Below are positions 12,166 through 25,002 of a stretch of DNA of 64,000 nucleotides, one piece after another. The stretch lies in the NCBI GenBank assembly GCA_021292105.1, contig CM037870.1, forward strand, positions 29,693,905 to 29,757,904, read 5' to 3'. The notes beneath the pieces were generated by a model. That model was not told the origin of the DNA. It saw only the letters and a list, made by a program, of their open reading frames with translations, and searched no databases. Position 1 is the first letter of the stretch, and every line of letters begins with the position of its first letter. The translations under genes and the position numbers were made by a program. This DNA is from Anadara kagoshimensis. Its lineage: Eukaryota > Mollusca > Bivalvia > Arcoida > Arcidae.

Positions 12166-12392
12166 AGTATATAATTCTAACTTAAAATATTATCATTACA
12201 AATAATAAATTACTACTGACAGATATGAATCTCAATAACAAGCGTTACTGACAAATACGCCAACAAGACGTATAGAATACGATGAAATGTTTCTTTGGAA
12301 AATTTATAAATACGTGTTTTTGTTGTTTTATTTTTCTTTTTTGTTTTGAATAATGTTACAAATACTTGTTTTTTTTTGTTTATTAGACAGTC

Positions 12393-12690
12393 GTTTCGAA
12401 AAACAATTCCTTAGTATTGCTTGATCAAAAATTGTGAAACCAGTTTTTTCAAGATCTTGAAATGAAATCCAAATGTCTAAAAGATGTTTTACCAAATTAA
12501 GCTAAGGAAATGCTTTGCATGGGGGAGTATACCTTAGTTTTTTTTATAAATTTCAAATTTTAACTAGCAAATAATTTGGACAATAAGACATTTTTGATAA
12601 TAATACACAATTATTGCATACCGAGTTTGTGATAACCTCGGGGAAACATCCACTAGCAGAGAAATCGGCTCAGTGGTTTTAATTAACACA
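12393..12690 (+). mobile_element. Family B repeat, about 300 bp
   Basis: CAGTCGTTTCGAAAAACAAT, TACCAAATTAAGCTAAGG, GGGAGTATACCTTAGTTTTT and ACACAATTATTGCATACCGA mark a full-length copy. Confidence 0.65.
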
Positions 12691-13908
12691 CAAGGCAACA
12701 AGAAATAAAATAAAATGGTTGTTTTGAACATTGACAAATACGTACGCGTCTTGTGATGGTTCATGTTCTTGCTTGTTTTGAATATTTACAAATACCAGTA
12801 CGTGTTTTTGTTTATTCGTGTTCTTTTTTCTTCTGTTTATTTACAAGTGTATGTTTTGCTTTAACCTATTATTATGAACACCACGAGCTTACCTGTATAT
12901 AGTGATCATGAAAATTATATAAAAACAAAATAATTATATAGTTTAGCAAACTATTAACAGATAAAGTTTTTGCCAATCACATACAGTATTCCTCATAATT
13001 ATCGAGATTTTTTTTTTTCAAATTGATATTTTTGCACTTTTTAATAATTAAAGGACGTCAACTGAAAACTAAAGCAACAAAGCAAAGTGGTTTTGATCCT
13101 ACAACTCTGTAATGAGAGTTACTTCCCTTTGATTAAGCACTTCTTGTAGTCAGCTAGCTACCAAACTGGGTAGTTTTGGTAAAAAAAAATCCTATTTTTA
13201 TGTCTATGATAGAAAAATACTTAAAACGGTACCAATATTTTTGTCTTTTAACTGTATACTTAGTTGCCTGGAATGTTGATAAAGTCATTCAAATTCAGGA
13301 TTAGTTCAGGAGTTGGGTAACCTAGAAACTGGCCAAACTCACACAGCTGATATGAGGAGGGTCGTGGTTTTTTAACATTAAAACATAAAAACATCTAAAA
13401 CATTGAAACTGAGTGTAAGGAACTTGAATGTAAAAATCCTAAATTGGTAGAGAAAATAACGACCCCCAAATCATGTGCATCAATATTTATATATATTATT
13501 CTGTTTTAGAGATCAACTGTGAAACCATTTAACACCCCACGTGACTTTTACATGAAGGCATAGCACGCAAACTGTACTATGTTTACGTACACAGTATACA
13601 ACAATTCATTCTGTCATTGAAACAAGTACAAATTCTAACATAATAAATATGTTGATGGCATGCTGGATTCAATTTTTTCAAAGTGAGAAAAGTCATTACT
13701 AAAGCAAGCTTGGTCGATATATAAAAAACGAAATAGCTTTTTGTGTTGTTTTTTCTGTTTTGTTGTTTTCATGATACTATAAAAGCATGTACTTTGCTCA
13801 TCTATTCACTAAATATCAACCAACCGGATTTTCGCCTGGTTAAAAACAGAAAACATTTATGATTTACACGTTTGAGTGAATATAAACATATTACGACAAA
13901 CTTTATAT
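12691..13908. other. Intergenic, nothing recognised
   Basis: AT-rich with T and A runs; no gene. Confidence 0.5.
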
Positions 13909-14225
13909 CAAAAACAAACATGTTAGAGTTACAATCCAGAAGCAAAGTAAAAATTTGAAACTAACAAATAAGGTTAAATACGTGAAGTGTGACCGGGTGC
14001 TCAGGAAGGGTACTTCACTTGCCACGTTTGCATTCAAAATTGAAACTAAAAGGAACATGGCATTTATCAATGGTAATCATGGAGACAGAGTCGTCTTCTT
14101 ATCAACAATACTGTGATGGTGGTCAAACAATGTTTTTTTTTGCTATCAACAATACTGTGATGACGACCATAAAATGTTTTGAGGACCCTTATAAGCCTAG
14201 ACTTGCAATGTTTCTGGATCAACCA
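13909..14225 (-). mobile_element. Family A retroelement, 3' part
   Basis: Inverted copy starting AAAAACAAACATGTTAGAG and running to the C-terminal coding part (CTTATAAGCCTAGACTTGCA). It has a short internal duplication of CTATCAACAATACTGTGATG. Confidence 0.75.
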
Positions 14226-15055
14226 TTTTTTGTTCTTCAAACTTACATTAGCTTAATCAGATTTGGACATTGATACTTCAAGATTTTAAAATTGAAATAA
14301 AACGATTATAACTCAACAATGACTTCTGTTTGATAAGCAGTTGTATATGCATTCACTTTGTAACCGAAATGAATGAAATGCAAATTTTCTTTGACTTATT
14401 GATGGAGATTACATATTAACTTTGAGCGATTAGGTACCGGATCAATCAGATTTCATTAGATTTTTATAATCAAACATGATGGTATCAAATTTATTCAAAC
14501 AACGTTCTCAGCTATCATCTATGTCAATTTGTTTGTTACACAGTGAATTATGCAAAATTTTCATAGAAAAATTAAATGAACTAAATAAAGTTTGGTATTC
14601 ATCATTTATCTGAAACTTGACGTTTCGGAAACCGCTATGCACGTACCAATTACCATGAAATATCTCTGAACATAGGAAGACGTTGCAGGTACGGAGATTT
14701 TTGTTGTTGAAAATTCTGTCGAATTATAGATGTTTTAACTCACACGGCAAAATACGTCACAAAAAGCGTCACTTTCGATGTTCTCATGGTAATTCACAAA
14801 ATGTGAAACCACGTAAGGGCAAATAGTCCTTTAGGTAACAGAAACACAAAGTGATTTTCAGTTATGAGTTGACTCGACTAAGTTACATTTTCAAACTTTA
14901 AGTTCTTGAGATTTTGCAAAATTCACTGTCACAGCCATTGTAATATTGATAGTAGCGTTTCTGATAACATGATAAGATATTCATTAATAATTTGTAATCA
15001 GCAGCAACTTCTGAAGGACAAAAACACTAACTATATAAGTACATACTATACTAAC
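14226..15055. other. Intergenic, nothing recognised
   Basis: Short frames only, none protein-like. Confidence 0.5.
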
Positions 15056-15230
15056 GCTAGACGGTCGTTTCGGAATACAATTCCTCCATAGTAGTGCTTG
15101 GACCAAAAAGGTGAACCCAATTCTTTTTTTTAAAGTTGTTGAAAAGATACCGATAAGAACCAAAATATATTTTACCAAATTAAGCTAAGGCGATACTTCT
15201 CATGAGGCAGTATACCTTAGTTGTTTTATT
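15056..15230 (+). mobile_element. Family B repeat, 5' two-thirds
   Basis: CTAGACGGTCGTTTCGGAAT to GGCAGTATACCTTAGTTGTT. The part after the TATACCTTAG motif is missing. Confidence 0.65.
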
Positions 15231-15394
15231 TGGGTCAACAAATAACAATTACGTACAAAAACAGCGAACTAGTTGTTATTCATGTCAATAAACACAAATA
15301 CATTAAGTATGATATGTTTACTTACGTCTCAGTTTTGTCTAATCAGAAAAATCCATCTATCACATACGACATAATTTATCCATTTAACCAATCT

Positions 15395-15830
15395 ATCCCA
15401 CCTACAGTCTACCCTGTACGCAGTCCAGCAAATTTTACGAGACAACTCCACGGATTACTGTATGTTATTTTAGAACTAAAATCACGAGTTACATCTTAAA
15501 AATACAATTTGTTCAGCCAAAATTTTCATTAAATGTAATTTCCCTTCAAAATATATCACAGATATGTTTAATCTTTTAATTTTTAAGATTTCCAGTACCT
15601 TTTCATATCCACTTAATCAATCCAACTTAAACTATGCTCTGCCCACAGTTCAACAGATCTACATTGTCCGCAGTTTTATAACTCTTCCCTGTCCGCAGTT
15701 TTACATCTCTACCTTTTCCGCAGTAAAACAACTCTACCCTGTCAACAGTTTTATCCTTCACTGTCCGCAGTTCAACAACTCTACCCTGTTGGCATTTAAA
15801 CAATTTTACAACGTCCGCTGTCCAGATATA
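15395..15830 (+). repeat. Degenerate minisatellite of about 28-33 bp
   Basis: Words of the form CTCTACCCTGTCCGCAGTTT recur about 8 times with variation. The open frames across it look repeat-driven. Confidence 0.5.
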
Positions 15831-16538
15831 TCACGAATCATTCTTATATGTTCTTTGTGCTTTATGTCTTTGATCTGAAAGTTTTTTATCTATAAAGTAT
15901 ACATTGTCTTTTCATCTTTTACATAAATGTAATTTCTAATCACAATATTCCACCACAAATTTTCATTTTGTTTCTTCGAGTTTTTTTCAGTGTCTTTATA
16001 TGTCATAACTTTTTACCTTTTCCAGACAATGTGTATTACAAAAAAATTAAAGTTTATAATCTATACATGTCTTTGACCTAATCTGACTAGACTGTTCTAT
16101 AGGAAACACTTTCAAAAGCTGTTTTGTTACCAAATTACGATCTGTGCATTTTCAAAATCGACTCGATCTTTAGTGTTTTTGTTTTGAATCGATCCAGCCT
16201 TTATAACCATTGATATAAACAATAAGCCTTCTTTCATACGATTATAGCCATTTTGAAATAAACATAAACTAACGTGCATTTTGTGTAGGACAAATCACTC
16301 TCTATAGTTCTCTATTTTCCTCAGTTGTGATTAACGTCTCATGATCATCACATGCCGGTATTTGTTCCAATCGATACGATAAAGCAGACAGCTCATTGTT
16401 GTTTCAGAATTCTAAGATGATCTTCAAGTACGGAACAGACACCTGCAAATCGGTCAATAGAGACTCTGTATAATTACGATGATGTTACAGATAAGATTTA
16501 ATAACTGTGTTTAAGACTGATTGGGTTGCTTTAACTGA
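15831..16538. other. Intergenic, nothing recognised
   Basis: No repeat or gene found. Confidence 0.5.
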
Positions 16539-16745
16539 AAAAATCGTAGGCGTAACGGACGATTGGAGGGGACAAATCTTTTTATACCAAGAAAACAAGC
16601 TTTTGACGTTATAAAAAAGTCTTTTGTATATAAATAAAGTCTATAGAAAAATATCGTAGGTGGAATGGACGATTAGTGGGTAAAACATTTCTATACCCAA
16701 AAAAAACAAGCTTTTGACGTTTTAAAAAGACTTTTTTATGTCTAT
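16539..16745 (+). repeat. Two direct copies of about 105 bp
   Basis: AATCGTAGGCGTAACGGACG / ATATCGTAGGTGGAATGGAC, and ACAAGCTTTTGACGTT in both. Confidence 0.75.
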
Positions 16746-17124
16746 GGATTTTTTCTTGTATAATGAAAACATGTTTTCAATAAATCCGGTCGAAATATTT
16801 TATTTTTAGAAACTATCAATAAGTATGCTTTAGAATGAAGTAGTTCTTTTCACTAGCGACTGATGGTATCTGCATCTTTTTAATAGTTTTTGTATGTTGT
16901 ATTCGTAAACGAGTATGTCAACATGCAATATTGTATACATTGATTAAGTATCGAGAATGCGCGGCATCAATTACTGGTATATCATACTATTGTCGGATTC
17001 AGTGTTTTTTAGCTGAATTGCTATTGCGTTTATCATATAGTCACAAGCGACTAAACACAACAGACACGGTAGGATGAATGAATCGAACTTGGTATTTACT
17101 ATATAAATTATATATTGTAATCAT
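16746..17124. other. Spacer before the minisatellite
   Basis: Unique AT-rich sequence. Confidence 0.5.
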
Positions 17125-17945
17125 CAAAATCAAACATATCAATCCATATCTAAATCGCAATTCCAAAAACAAACTTGCCAATCCATGTCTAAGCCACAAT
17201 TCAAAAAACAAACGTACAAATCCATGACTAACCACAAACCAAAAACATACATACCAATCCATATTTTAATCACAATCCCAAAAATAAACATACCAATACC
17301 TGTCTAAATCACAATCCCAAAATCAAACATACCAATATATGTCTAAATCATAATCCCAAAATTAAACTAACAAATCCATATTTAAGTCACAATCCCAAAA
17401 TCAAACTAACCAATACATGTCTTAGCCACAATCCCAAAATCAAACATACCAATACCTGTATAAATCAAAATCCTAAAATCAAACTAACCTATCCATGTCT
17501 AAATTACAATCACAAAAAACAAACATACCAATCCATGTCTAAATCACAGTCCACAAAACAAACATACCAATTCATGTCTAAATCACAATCTTAAAATCAA
17601 ACATACCAATATATGTCTAAATCACAATCCCAAAATTAAACTAACAAATCCATGTTTAAGTCGCAATCCCAAAATCAAACATACCAATACCTGTATAAAT
17701 CACAATCTTAAAATCAAACATACCAATATATGTCTAAATCACAATCCCAAAATTAAACTAACAAATCCATGTTTAAGTCACAATCCCAAAATCAAACATA
17801 CCAATACCTGTATAAATCAAAATCCTAAAATCAAACTAACCAATCCATATCTAAATCACAATCACAAAAAACAAACATACCAATCCATGTCTAAATCACA
17901 ATCCACACATTCAAACATACCAATCCATGTCTAAATCATAATCCA
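17125..17945 (-). repeat. 39-bp minisatellite (about 21 units) grown from the 3' end of family A
   Basis: Units follow AAACATACCAATCCATGTCT plus AAATCACAATCCCAAAATC, the same as the last 39-40 bp of family A in reverse orientation (AAACATACTAATCCATGTCC...). The array passes at 17941-17990 into the next part of family A (ACTTTGAAACTAGAAAATTA). Three-unit periods repeat at about 17592-17710 and 17713-17830, a higher-order structure. The 73-aa minus-strand frame here is an artefact. Confidence 0.88.
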
Positions 17946-17990
17946 ACTTTGAAACTAGAAAATTAAGTAAAAATGTGAACTGCCACCATG
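17941..17990 (-). mobile_element. Family A internal remnant adjoining the minisatellite
   Basis: ACTTTGAAACTAGAAAATTA followed by GTGAACTGCCACCATG continues family A inward from its repeated 3' tip. This fixes the origin of the array. Confidence 0.7.
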
Positions 17991-18580
17991 TTATGATAAA
18001 TAACCCCAATAATGGACATTATAATTTTAAGACCACTGGTTAGTGACTCCGAACAGATTTTATTCTTAAAAATGAATCACGTTTTCGTTTCAGTTCCAAA
18101 CGTAAAACATGAACATTTTTAAAGAAAACAAATAAATACGTTACATTTTTTCTTTAACAAACGGTTCTGTTTTAAATTCAATAGATTAGGAAAATCGTGT
18201 GGCGTTTAAGAGAGCAATTAGCACTTTAAATCACGAATCGTAGAGTACGTTGGTACTTAATACTAAAAGATACATTAACCAAATTAAGATGTTGTAAGAT
18301 TCTGAATACATTGCCTGCATTTCGTGGTAATATAATTTTGTTAATTTACATTTATTGGTTAATCAAAGAATGGGAAATAGCTTCATTGTTGACTTTCTAA
18401 GGATTATTTATCTTGCCGTAGTGGTACTTTGAGCTACATCGACCGTTAATGTCATTAAATTAAATTAAATACCGGCATAGATTTAGTAGAAATTGAGTAA
18501 TTGTAACAGTTTCTTAACATTTATTTTAAGTTGTATTTTTATTTTATCTGAATGACTGAAGATGTAAATTCAAATTCTTA

Positions 18581-18582
<2 letters not shown>
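17991..18582. other. Spacer between minisatellite and SLC16 relic
   Basis: If the relic were an intact gene, exons 4-5 would be to its left, here. No micro-exon or last-exon match was found. Confidence 0.5.

Positions 18583-18626
<44 letters not shown>
18583..18626 (+). repeat. (TG)22 microsatellite
   Basis: Uninterrupted TG run that directly abuts the SLC16 exon relic. Confidence 0.95.
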
Positions 18627-18627
<1 letters not shown>

Positions 18628-18628
18628 T

Positions 18629-18719
18629 TACTAGAGGTCCTACGAGAGCACCCAAACAAGGCAATTAACATTTCAGCCAATACGAACTTGCTGCGAAAAG
18701 ATTAGTTCCAACAATATCG
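18629..18719 (-). pseudogene. Relic of the 3' end of an SLC16 exon 3 (third paralogue)
   Basis: About 90 nt match the end of gene 1 exon 3 (43340-43429) closely, including the runs ACTAGAGGTCCTACGAGAGC and AGTTCCAACAAT on the plus strand. On the minus strand it reads DIVGTNLFAAS, then small indels shift the frame, then GALVGPLV in the original frame. It stops where the splice donor would be, directly against a TG microsatellite. No other exons were found nearby. I read it as a dead copy, either a decayed tandem gene or a fragment that moved. Confidence 0.75.
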
Positions 18720-19889
18720 TATTTTTTACTTAAGGGCGGTCTTTAACTAAAATTGCTATATTATCATTTTGTTTCTCATGAAAAACCGAACTATGTGTAT
18801 TTCAAAACAAACAAATACAAGAAAATGCCTAATTATTGCATTGCTTTCTTTGTACAGAGAAAGTCCGAAAACTTACAAATATTGTCAATTGTCTAAGAAC
18901 TTAAACACCCTTCTTGGGCCCAATGTACTAAAAACATTGATATTCACGCCTGAATCACACTCATATCACAAGGTGATAAAAGTAATTAGCATTTTAATTG
19001 TTGACCTTAGTTGAACCTTTTAATGTATGCATATAGGGTTACTAAGGAAACATACAGACGGTTTTTCGTAAATTATAAATTTTTCTCTAAGTAGGAAAAT
19101 AACGGAAAAGTAAAAACAAAACTGAAAAAAAATTAATGCGCTTTTTATTTTCAGAACAAACAATGATTGTTAGGTTTCTAACATTTAAAAAGTATAAAAG
19201 TCATTTTAAAAATGGCTGTCTCTAAACATTAAAGGCAAACAATAATCTGAAATAAAAAAGGACCATCCCACGTCCATATATCATAAGTGACTAAGTGCTG
19301 TAGCATTTTATAATCATTTTTATGAGATATAGACGGAAATACGAGAAACAAATGAGAGAAAAAAACTTTGATATATCAAGACATGCAAATACAACAAACC
19401 ACGCGATATAAGAAATATAACTTTAAGACAAAAACTAACACAGAGAATATAGGTTATATAAGACATTGCACGTGTTTGTCCTTTGTCACCCTCTCAAAAT
19501 TAGTTAGTGATTTGTAAAGGTCTGGTTCGATTTGATGCCTCCCCGGCCTATCCTGTCGATTCTTATGAATATATTAAATGAAGTTTGTGTTATGTGGAAA
19601 AGGTGTTTGTACACCTTAATAAAGTAGGTGTTCATTTATTTAATACACAAGTTATATCAAAAACTTTCTGCAACATGCAATATTTGATACATGTAATACA
19701 TTGTATTGTTATTTAATCACAAAAGAGAAATCGCATCACATCAACGATCATATACTGGTATGTATATATATTAAAGAATTGTGATCCAAGTAAACCCTTG
19801 GTTTCAACTACTGAATTATCTACGTAAGTAAAATACGGAATTAACATATAGGATAACATAGATATGTCATCCAAATAAATACTCTAGTA
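18720..19889. other. Intergenic right of the SLC16 relic
   Basis: No further SLC16 exon match. The 81-aa frame at 18769-19014 does not resemble a known protein. Confidence 0.5.
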
Positions 19890-20375
19890 TGCGACTTTAA
19901 ATCTGGAGAGACGACTGTTACCAAATCATTCAGCTCCACATACATATATATACATCATAGATGACGTTCCATCTCTTAAATAATCTTGAATTTGGAGACA
20001 GACTATGCAAATGTCATATATCTTAAAGAGCTTGAAATAAAAGACACGACAGATGTTTCAGTTCTGTCTGCTTAAAATCAAATTCGGACTTTTTCATTGA
20101 TCTGTACCTTAGCACAATGTTGTTGATGCATATGACGTCTCATTATACTAGATCATCCTGAATGTATTTGGCGTCCCATAGTCCCAAGTTCCTTACATTC
20201 TCAATTACATTGCGAATGTAGGTAATGTAACAGAAGGAGTATACCCTTCCAAAGCATTCGGTCTCACTTTCCTGTTAAGAGTTTCACGTATTAAACTTAT
20301 TTACCAGTTTTTAAGTCTTTTCCTTGCTCTTGGATTGTGATTAAGACATAGATTGACATGTTTGTTTTTTAATAT
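19890..20375 (+). mobile_element. Family A retroelement, diverged copy with catalytic-domain remnant
   Basis: CAGCTCCACATACATATATA and ATAGATGACGTTCCATCTCT match the YIDD region of the 61.5-kb copy. The 3' UTR to GACATGTTTGTTTTTTAAT is recognisable. The C-terminal coding part is mostly deleted. Confidence 0.65.
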
Positions 20376-20444
20376 TACTATGTTACTCTGGAAAGCCTCC
20401 ATTTGAATCAATATCACAAATATGATAACTTCATTTTATTTTAT

Positions 20445-21050
20445 TGTCTACTTTCTTTTTCTGTGCAGCAATATATCTACTTCTGCTTATGGAGTATTAA
20501 AATCGCAGTTTTAATAATCCTGTATAAAAGAAACATTCGCGATGAAAAGATATTAGCGATTTTCATGGTGACGCGTGTACTGCGAAAATATTTTCTTATT
20601 AAAACGTTCTTAATGCCCATGGTAAACTTTCCCTACAGTCAGGACTGTGAAATTTTATTTTCTTATACAGCATAAAATAGTTTGTTCCCACTACTGAAAC
20701 GTTTTGCAACGAAGCTAGTAGCTTGCTAATAAATAGTTGACTCTAGGATATTGAAAGAGTAGGCTTATTAAGGCCGTCACAAACAAAGTTTTTTGACAAT
20801 CATCAAACATTTGTTGATACGTATAATCTCTCTGTATCCATGATTATCCTGGATATATTTACTTTCCAATAGTGTTTTTACCTTTCTTTCTCAATTTTGA
20901 TTCAACAGGGAGTGATTGTAGATAGCTAAATAAGAGGTGCTTATCTTTCTGAGCAATCGGCTTCGCCGCCCTGCTGGGCGTTCACGTGTTTCACCAAATT
21001 TGCCAGTTTTCAAAGTTATTTCTGTGCTTATGTGATCGTGTTTTTAATAA
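20445..21050 (+). mobile_element. Family A retroelement, old copy interrupted by about 170 bp
   Basis: TTTCTTTTTCTGTGCAGCAA (20452 on) and the part from 20677 (TAGTTTGTTCCCACTACTGA) flank about 170 bp of unrelated sequence. The 3' UTR is strongly mutated. Confidence 0.6.
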
Positions 21051-22185
21051 AAATGTTATGCCTGTATGTAACTTAATATGACAAGCGTTTTGATTTTAAA
21101 ATGACCATAAATAAGCATGTAGTGAAAAAGTGACTTTACGCAGGCAACGGTAAACTTCTTCTTTATGTCATTTTTATTCTCAAAAATTTATTTGTTGTTC
21201 AATTTCCATGATCTTTCCACTGTTAAATGTAAAATTAGTGGAAGTTTTAAAAAAATATTAGAAAAGTTTCTTTTAATAGATAAACATTTTAAATTCAACA
21301 TATTTAAAAAAAATGGAAATCTACTATATAATCATGCTTCACACGGCAGTTAAAAATTTATAATGCTGTTCACCTTATGCTTTCTTGAATGGTCTAAGAC
21401 ACAATATTTTGAAAATTATTGAAAGAAATATATGGTTTTATATGAAATAAAGAAAGATTTTTCGAAAGAACATTCACAAACAGTATGTAAAAGAATTATA
21501 CCATTGTCATATTTTATCAGGCAGTGAACCAACATTCTATATGTAAATATTATTTTTACATGTTTACTGTTTCTAATGTTTTAAACATTCTGTGTTATAT
21601 TAATTCACTTATGGTTATAATAGATGTAAATGATGTTCAAAATCAATAAAAGCACATATTTGATGGATTTGCTGCCGTCATCCAACACGTGTACATAACT
21701 GCTGAACCATGTTCCATAAACGTCTCTATAACTCATTACTTAATATATCAAGTTACAAGATGGCTTTTATCATTACAGATTAGCAGATATTATACTAACA
21801 AAACTCAGATATGATTTCATAATAATGATTTCATTATAATACTTTACAAACTCCAGAAAATGATACCAGTTCTACGCAATTTTTTCTCTGATTACTGCAC
21901 GTTGTGAGTAGGCGTTACCTTTAAGATATGAAGCTTCAATTTTCCCAGCTTAAGGATATGTAAATATAAATATTGCAGTTAATTTATGTATTTCTTGTTA
22001 TTGTGTTATAAATTATTTCTAGTGTTATGCGTGCAACAAAATATTATAATATTACAGAAATAGATAGAGATGTCTAATAATCACTTTAATGTCCTTTTCT
22101 AATACAGGCTTTATATCGGATGTATAGTGGTTATTGCAAAAATGCTTCTATTAATGCTCCTTTCGAATATTCTATCCAATCAATT
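21051..22185. other. Intergenic, nothing recognised
   Basis: AT-rich, short frames only. Confidence 0.5.
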
Positions 22186-22361
22186 TTTAATACACACATG
22201 GCGGGTGTAGCTAGCTAAACAGGAGGTGCTTATCCTTCCGCAGCACCCGGCCTCACTTCCCTGGTGGAAGTTCATTTGTCTAACATGACTTGTCAGTTCC
22301 AAAGTTTTTACTTTGCTTCTGGAATGTGCTTCAGATATGGATTAGTATGTTTGTTTTTGAT
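22186..22361 (+). mobile_element. Family A retroelement, 3' UTR copy
   Basis: Contains ATGGCGGGTGTAGCTAGCTA and both stem-loops, and ends GGATTAGTATGTTTGTTTTT. It is followed directly by a family B element. Confidence 0.8.
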
Positions 22362-22370
22362 TTTACAGCA

Positions 22371-22665
22371 CTAGACGGCCGTTTTGGAAACAATTCCTTA
22401 TCAGTAGTGATTGGACCAAAATTATAAAACCAAAATTTGTTTTCAATATGTTTAAATGATACCCCAAAGACCAAACATATTTTACCAAATTTAGCTTATT
22501 AAAAACTTTGCATGAGGGAGTGTACCTTAGTTTTTGAGACATTTTATATTTAATTAGCAGCAAATGTACACAATAGCATAATTCTGACAATAATACACAA
22601 TTATTGCCTACTGAGTCTGTAATATACCAGCAGAGATACCGATTTACTGGTTTAAATTACATATT
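22371..22665 (+). mobile_element. Family B repeat, about 300 bp
   Basis: CACTAGACGGCCGTTTTGGA to TACTGGTTTAAATTAC; it abuts a family A tail. A second start of the family at 22684-22701 is cut by the inverted arm. Confidence 0.65.
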
Positions 22666-22710
22666 ATACCAGTTTTAATTTTACAGCACTAGATGGTCGT
22701 TTCTTTAATT

Positions 22711-22922
22711 TCTCTACACAAGACCAACTCCCTCCTTTAAGGGTCTTTAAGGAATCCTTAAAGATCCTTAAAGATGTCCTTAAAGATCCTTAAAGCCTCC
22801 TTAAAGACCCCTTTAAGGACCACCATCTTCTTTCAGGATCTTTAAAGCTTCCTTACAGATCCTTAATGGAACTGAAATTTTAAGGATCTTTAATGCGGCT
22901 TTAAGGATCTTTAAGGATCACC
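22711..22922 (+). repeat. Left inverted arm of CTTTAAGGAT subrepeats
   Basis: Repeated ATCCTTAAAG and CTTTAAGGAT words switch orientation around 22820-22850, so the arm itself can fold back. It lies in a fragment of family B (ACAGCACTAGATGGTCGT at 22684-22701). Confidence 0.8.
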
Positions 22923-22979
22923 CTGACATACACATGTATTTAAATGATATAATGGTGTTTTTTCAACCACCTTTTTTGA

Positions 22980-23121
22980 ATCTAAGGATGCACCATTATT
23001 TATTTATTTATTTATTTATTTGGTATATATTACACAAAAATAATTGGAGAAAAACGCGATTAAAAATAAATGTCCGGTGATAAAATTTCATGATCGTTTT
23101 CAAAGTAAGTAATTAATTAAT

Positions 23122-23156
<35 letters not shown>

Positions 23157-23232
23157 TATTTATTTATTTTTATTTATAATCTATACTGCTCCGATTATTA
23201 TGTACCAGCTCTAAATTGATTCAATGTACAAC

Positions 23233-23267
<35 letters not shown>

Positions 23268-23657
23268 TTAAACTAAAAAAAGTGTAGTTTTGACTATTTA
23301 TCATTATGGATTTATGCCCATAGATAATAAACAGATCATGGTTCCTAATTGATGATCATCAACATTTCCCCGGTATCTCATCAACAACTTACCTAACTAG
23401 TTGATAACAGAAGCAAATTCAAACTCATTTTAACCAGACTATAGTATATTCTACCTGAAAAATTTACCGTATGTTGTTAATCTCTTTAATTACCTAGATG
23501 GATTTGAATTTAATGGAATCTGATGATTAATCTACATGAGTAGTAATGTTAGGGATACTTTAGATACTTTTTACCAATTGTTATTTGTGTGTAAATAAAT
23601 AAATAAATAAATAAATAAAGAAATAAATATTTTTAAAAACTTTAATAAGTATATGAA

Positions 23658-23688
<31 letters not shown>

Positions 23689-23787
23689 GGCAGAGCGATG
23701 ACTTGCACATCATCAGTTTTTAAACTACCATTATTTGATATTTCTTATTTCATGACCTTGAAATGTGCATTCATATAAATAAATGAA

Positions 23788-23826
<39 letters not shown>

Positions 23827-23955
23827 ATTATCATATAAATTAATAAATAAATAATCAAATAAGTATATAAATAATCATATAAATAAATAAATAAATAATG
23901 AAATAAATAAATAAACACTCATATAAATAAATAAATAAATAAATAAACCACAATT
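22980..23955. repeat. Cluster of TTTA/TAAA microsatellites
   Basis: TTTA arrays lie at about 22998-23022, 23117-23172 and 23233-23271. TAAA arrays on the same strand lie at about 23595-23630, 23777-23829 and 23840-23950. The change from TTTA to TAAA makes the block an interrupted inverted repeat. A GA array is at 23662-23688. No gene is present; the 91-aa reading frame on the minus strand is translated microsatellite. Confidence 0.9.
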
Positions 23956-24054
23956 TCATAGACAAAACTGGTAGATTCATTTGGACTATCTTCTTCATGT
24001 AACAATTTCTCGATCGATCCAGTAAAATAACTTGTTTTCTCTGATCAAGTTGTT

Positions 24055-24058
<4 letters not shown>

Positions 24059-24093
<35 letters not shown>

Positions 24094-24838
24094 TCGGAGC
24101 TGAGAGTTGTCTATCGGAACTTTTTCCCACAAGCGAAAACTATAAGCATGATTTTCTAATCATAGAATAGGTCCGCAATCAAAGTTAACAAATTTCGGGC
24201 TAATAAAGTTGTGATTTATAATGAAACAATTAAAAGAAAAAAAAAAACATTTATATCATCGGCATTTATTTTAAGTTAATTATCGTTTTAATTTGTTTTC
24301 TTGCCGAAAATGGAGTTCTCTGTGTGTTTCCGTTTCATTAATAATCCTAGAACTGACAGCCTCAATATAACTAGCAAAATCTTGATCTCACTGTCTTGGT
24401 TCACATCTTTAGGGAAAATCTAGTGTGAGAAAACTCGCTTGTCGAATATTGATTCTAATGTCAATGCACTTCGATTTCTTTCACTATCCTTGAACTTAAA
24501 GTCTCTATACAAGACTATACAATTTTGTTACAAACTGACAAAATATTAAACTGGGACAGGCCATAATCTCAGAAAATTTGTCAGTTCGCTCAGGTTTTAC
24601 ATTCTTGGCCATTCTAGAATTCTTATTCATTGAATCAAATAATGATATAAGTGAAATAATCTTGACACAGGAATGAAACTCTGTACTCTGCTATCCCGTT
24701 ATCCTGATTATGTTGAGAAAAGTAAAAAAGTTTTCTCCAGAAATAAATCAAATGGTGTTGTTCAGTGATATTAGCAGTCTGCAGCTGACGTTGGAATATT
24801 GTCATATCTAGGAGAGAAAGAGAGAGAGAGGAGAGAGA
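24059..24838. repeat. GA microsatellites and AT-rich spacer before the LINE
   Basis: (GA)n arrays lie at 24059-24090 and about 24811-24838. The stretch between them has no long frame, no TIR and no match to the other families here. Confidence 0.7.
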
Positions 24839-25002
24839 ATTTGGATTTGCAGTGTCGTGTACTTTTTTCGTTCTGTTTAAAAATAATTCAAAAATGGTAA
24901 ATCATGCAGTGTCAGATCCAGCGGGATGGAGGTAGGTGGGCAGGGAGGGGGGCACCCCAACATTTGCCCCTGCTTTCCGACTTTTTTCCCTCTCGCTTAC
25001 CG

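Noticed and set aside
17041..17262. 73-aa minus-strand frame with repeating W/F/L pattern
   Set aside because: It is a translation of the 39-bp minisatellite.
23855..24130. 91-aa minus-strand frame
   Set aside because: Translation of GA and TAAA microsatellites.
24902..25002. Extension of LINE ORF1 to an upstream start near 24936
   Set aside because: The G-rich lead sequence does not look like ORF1 coding sequence; the element appears truncated near 24990.
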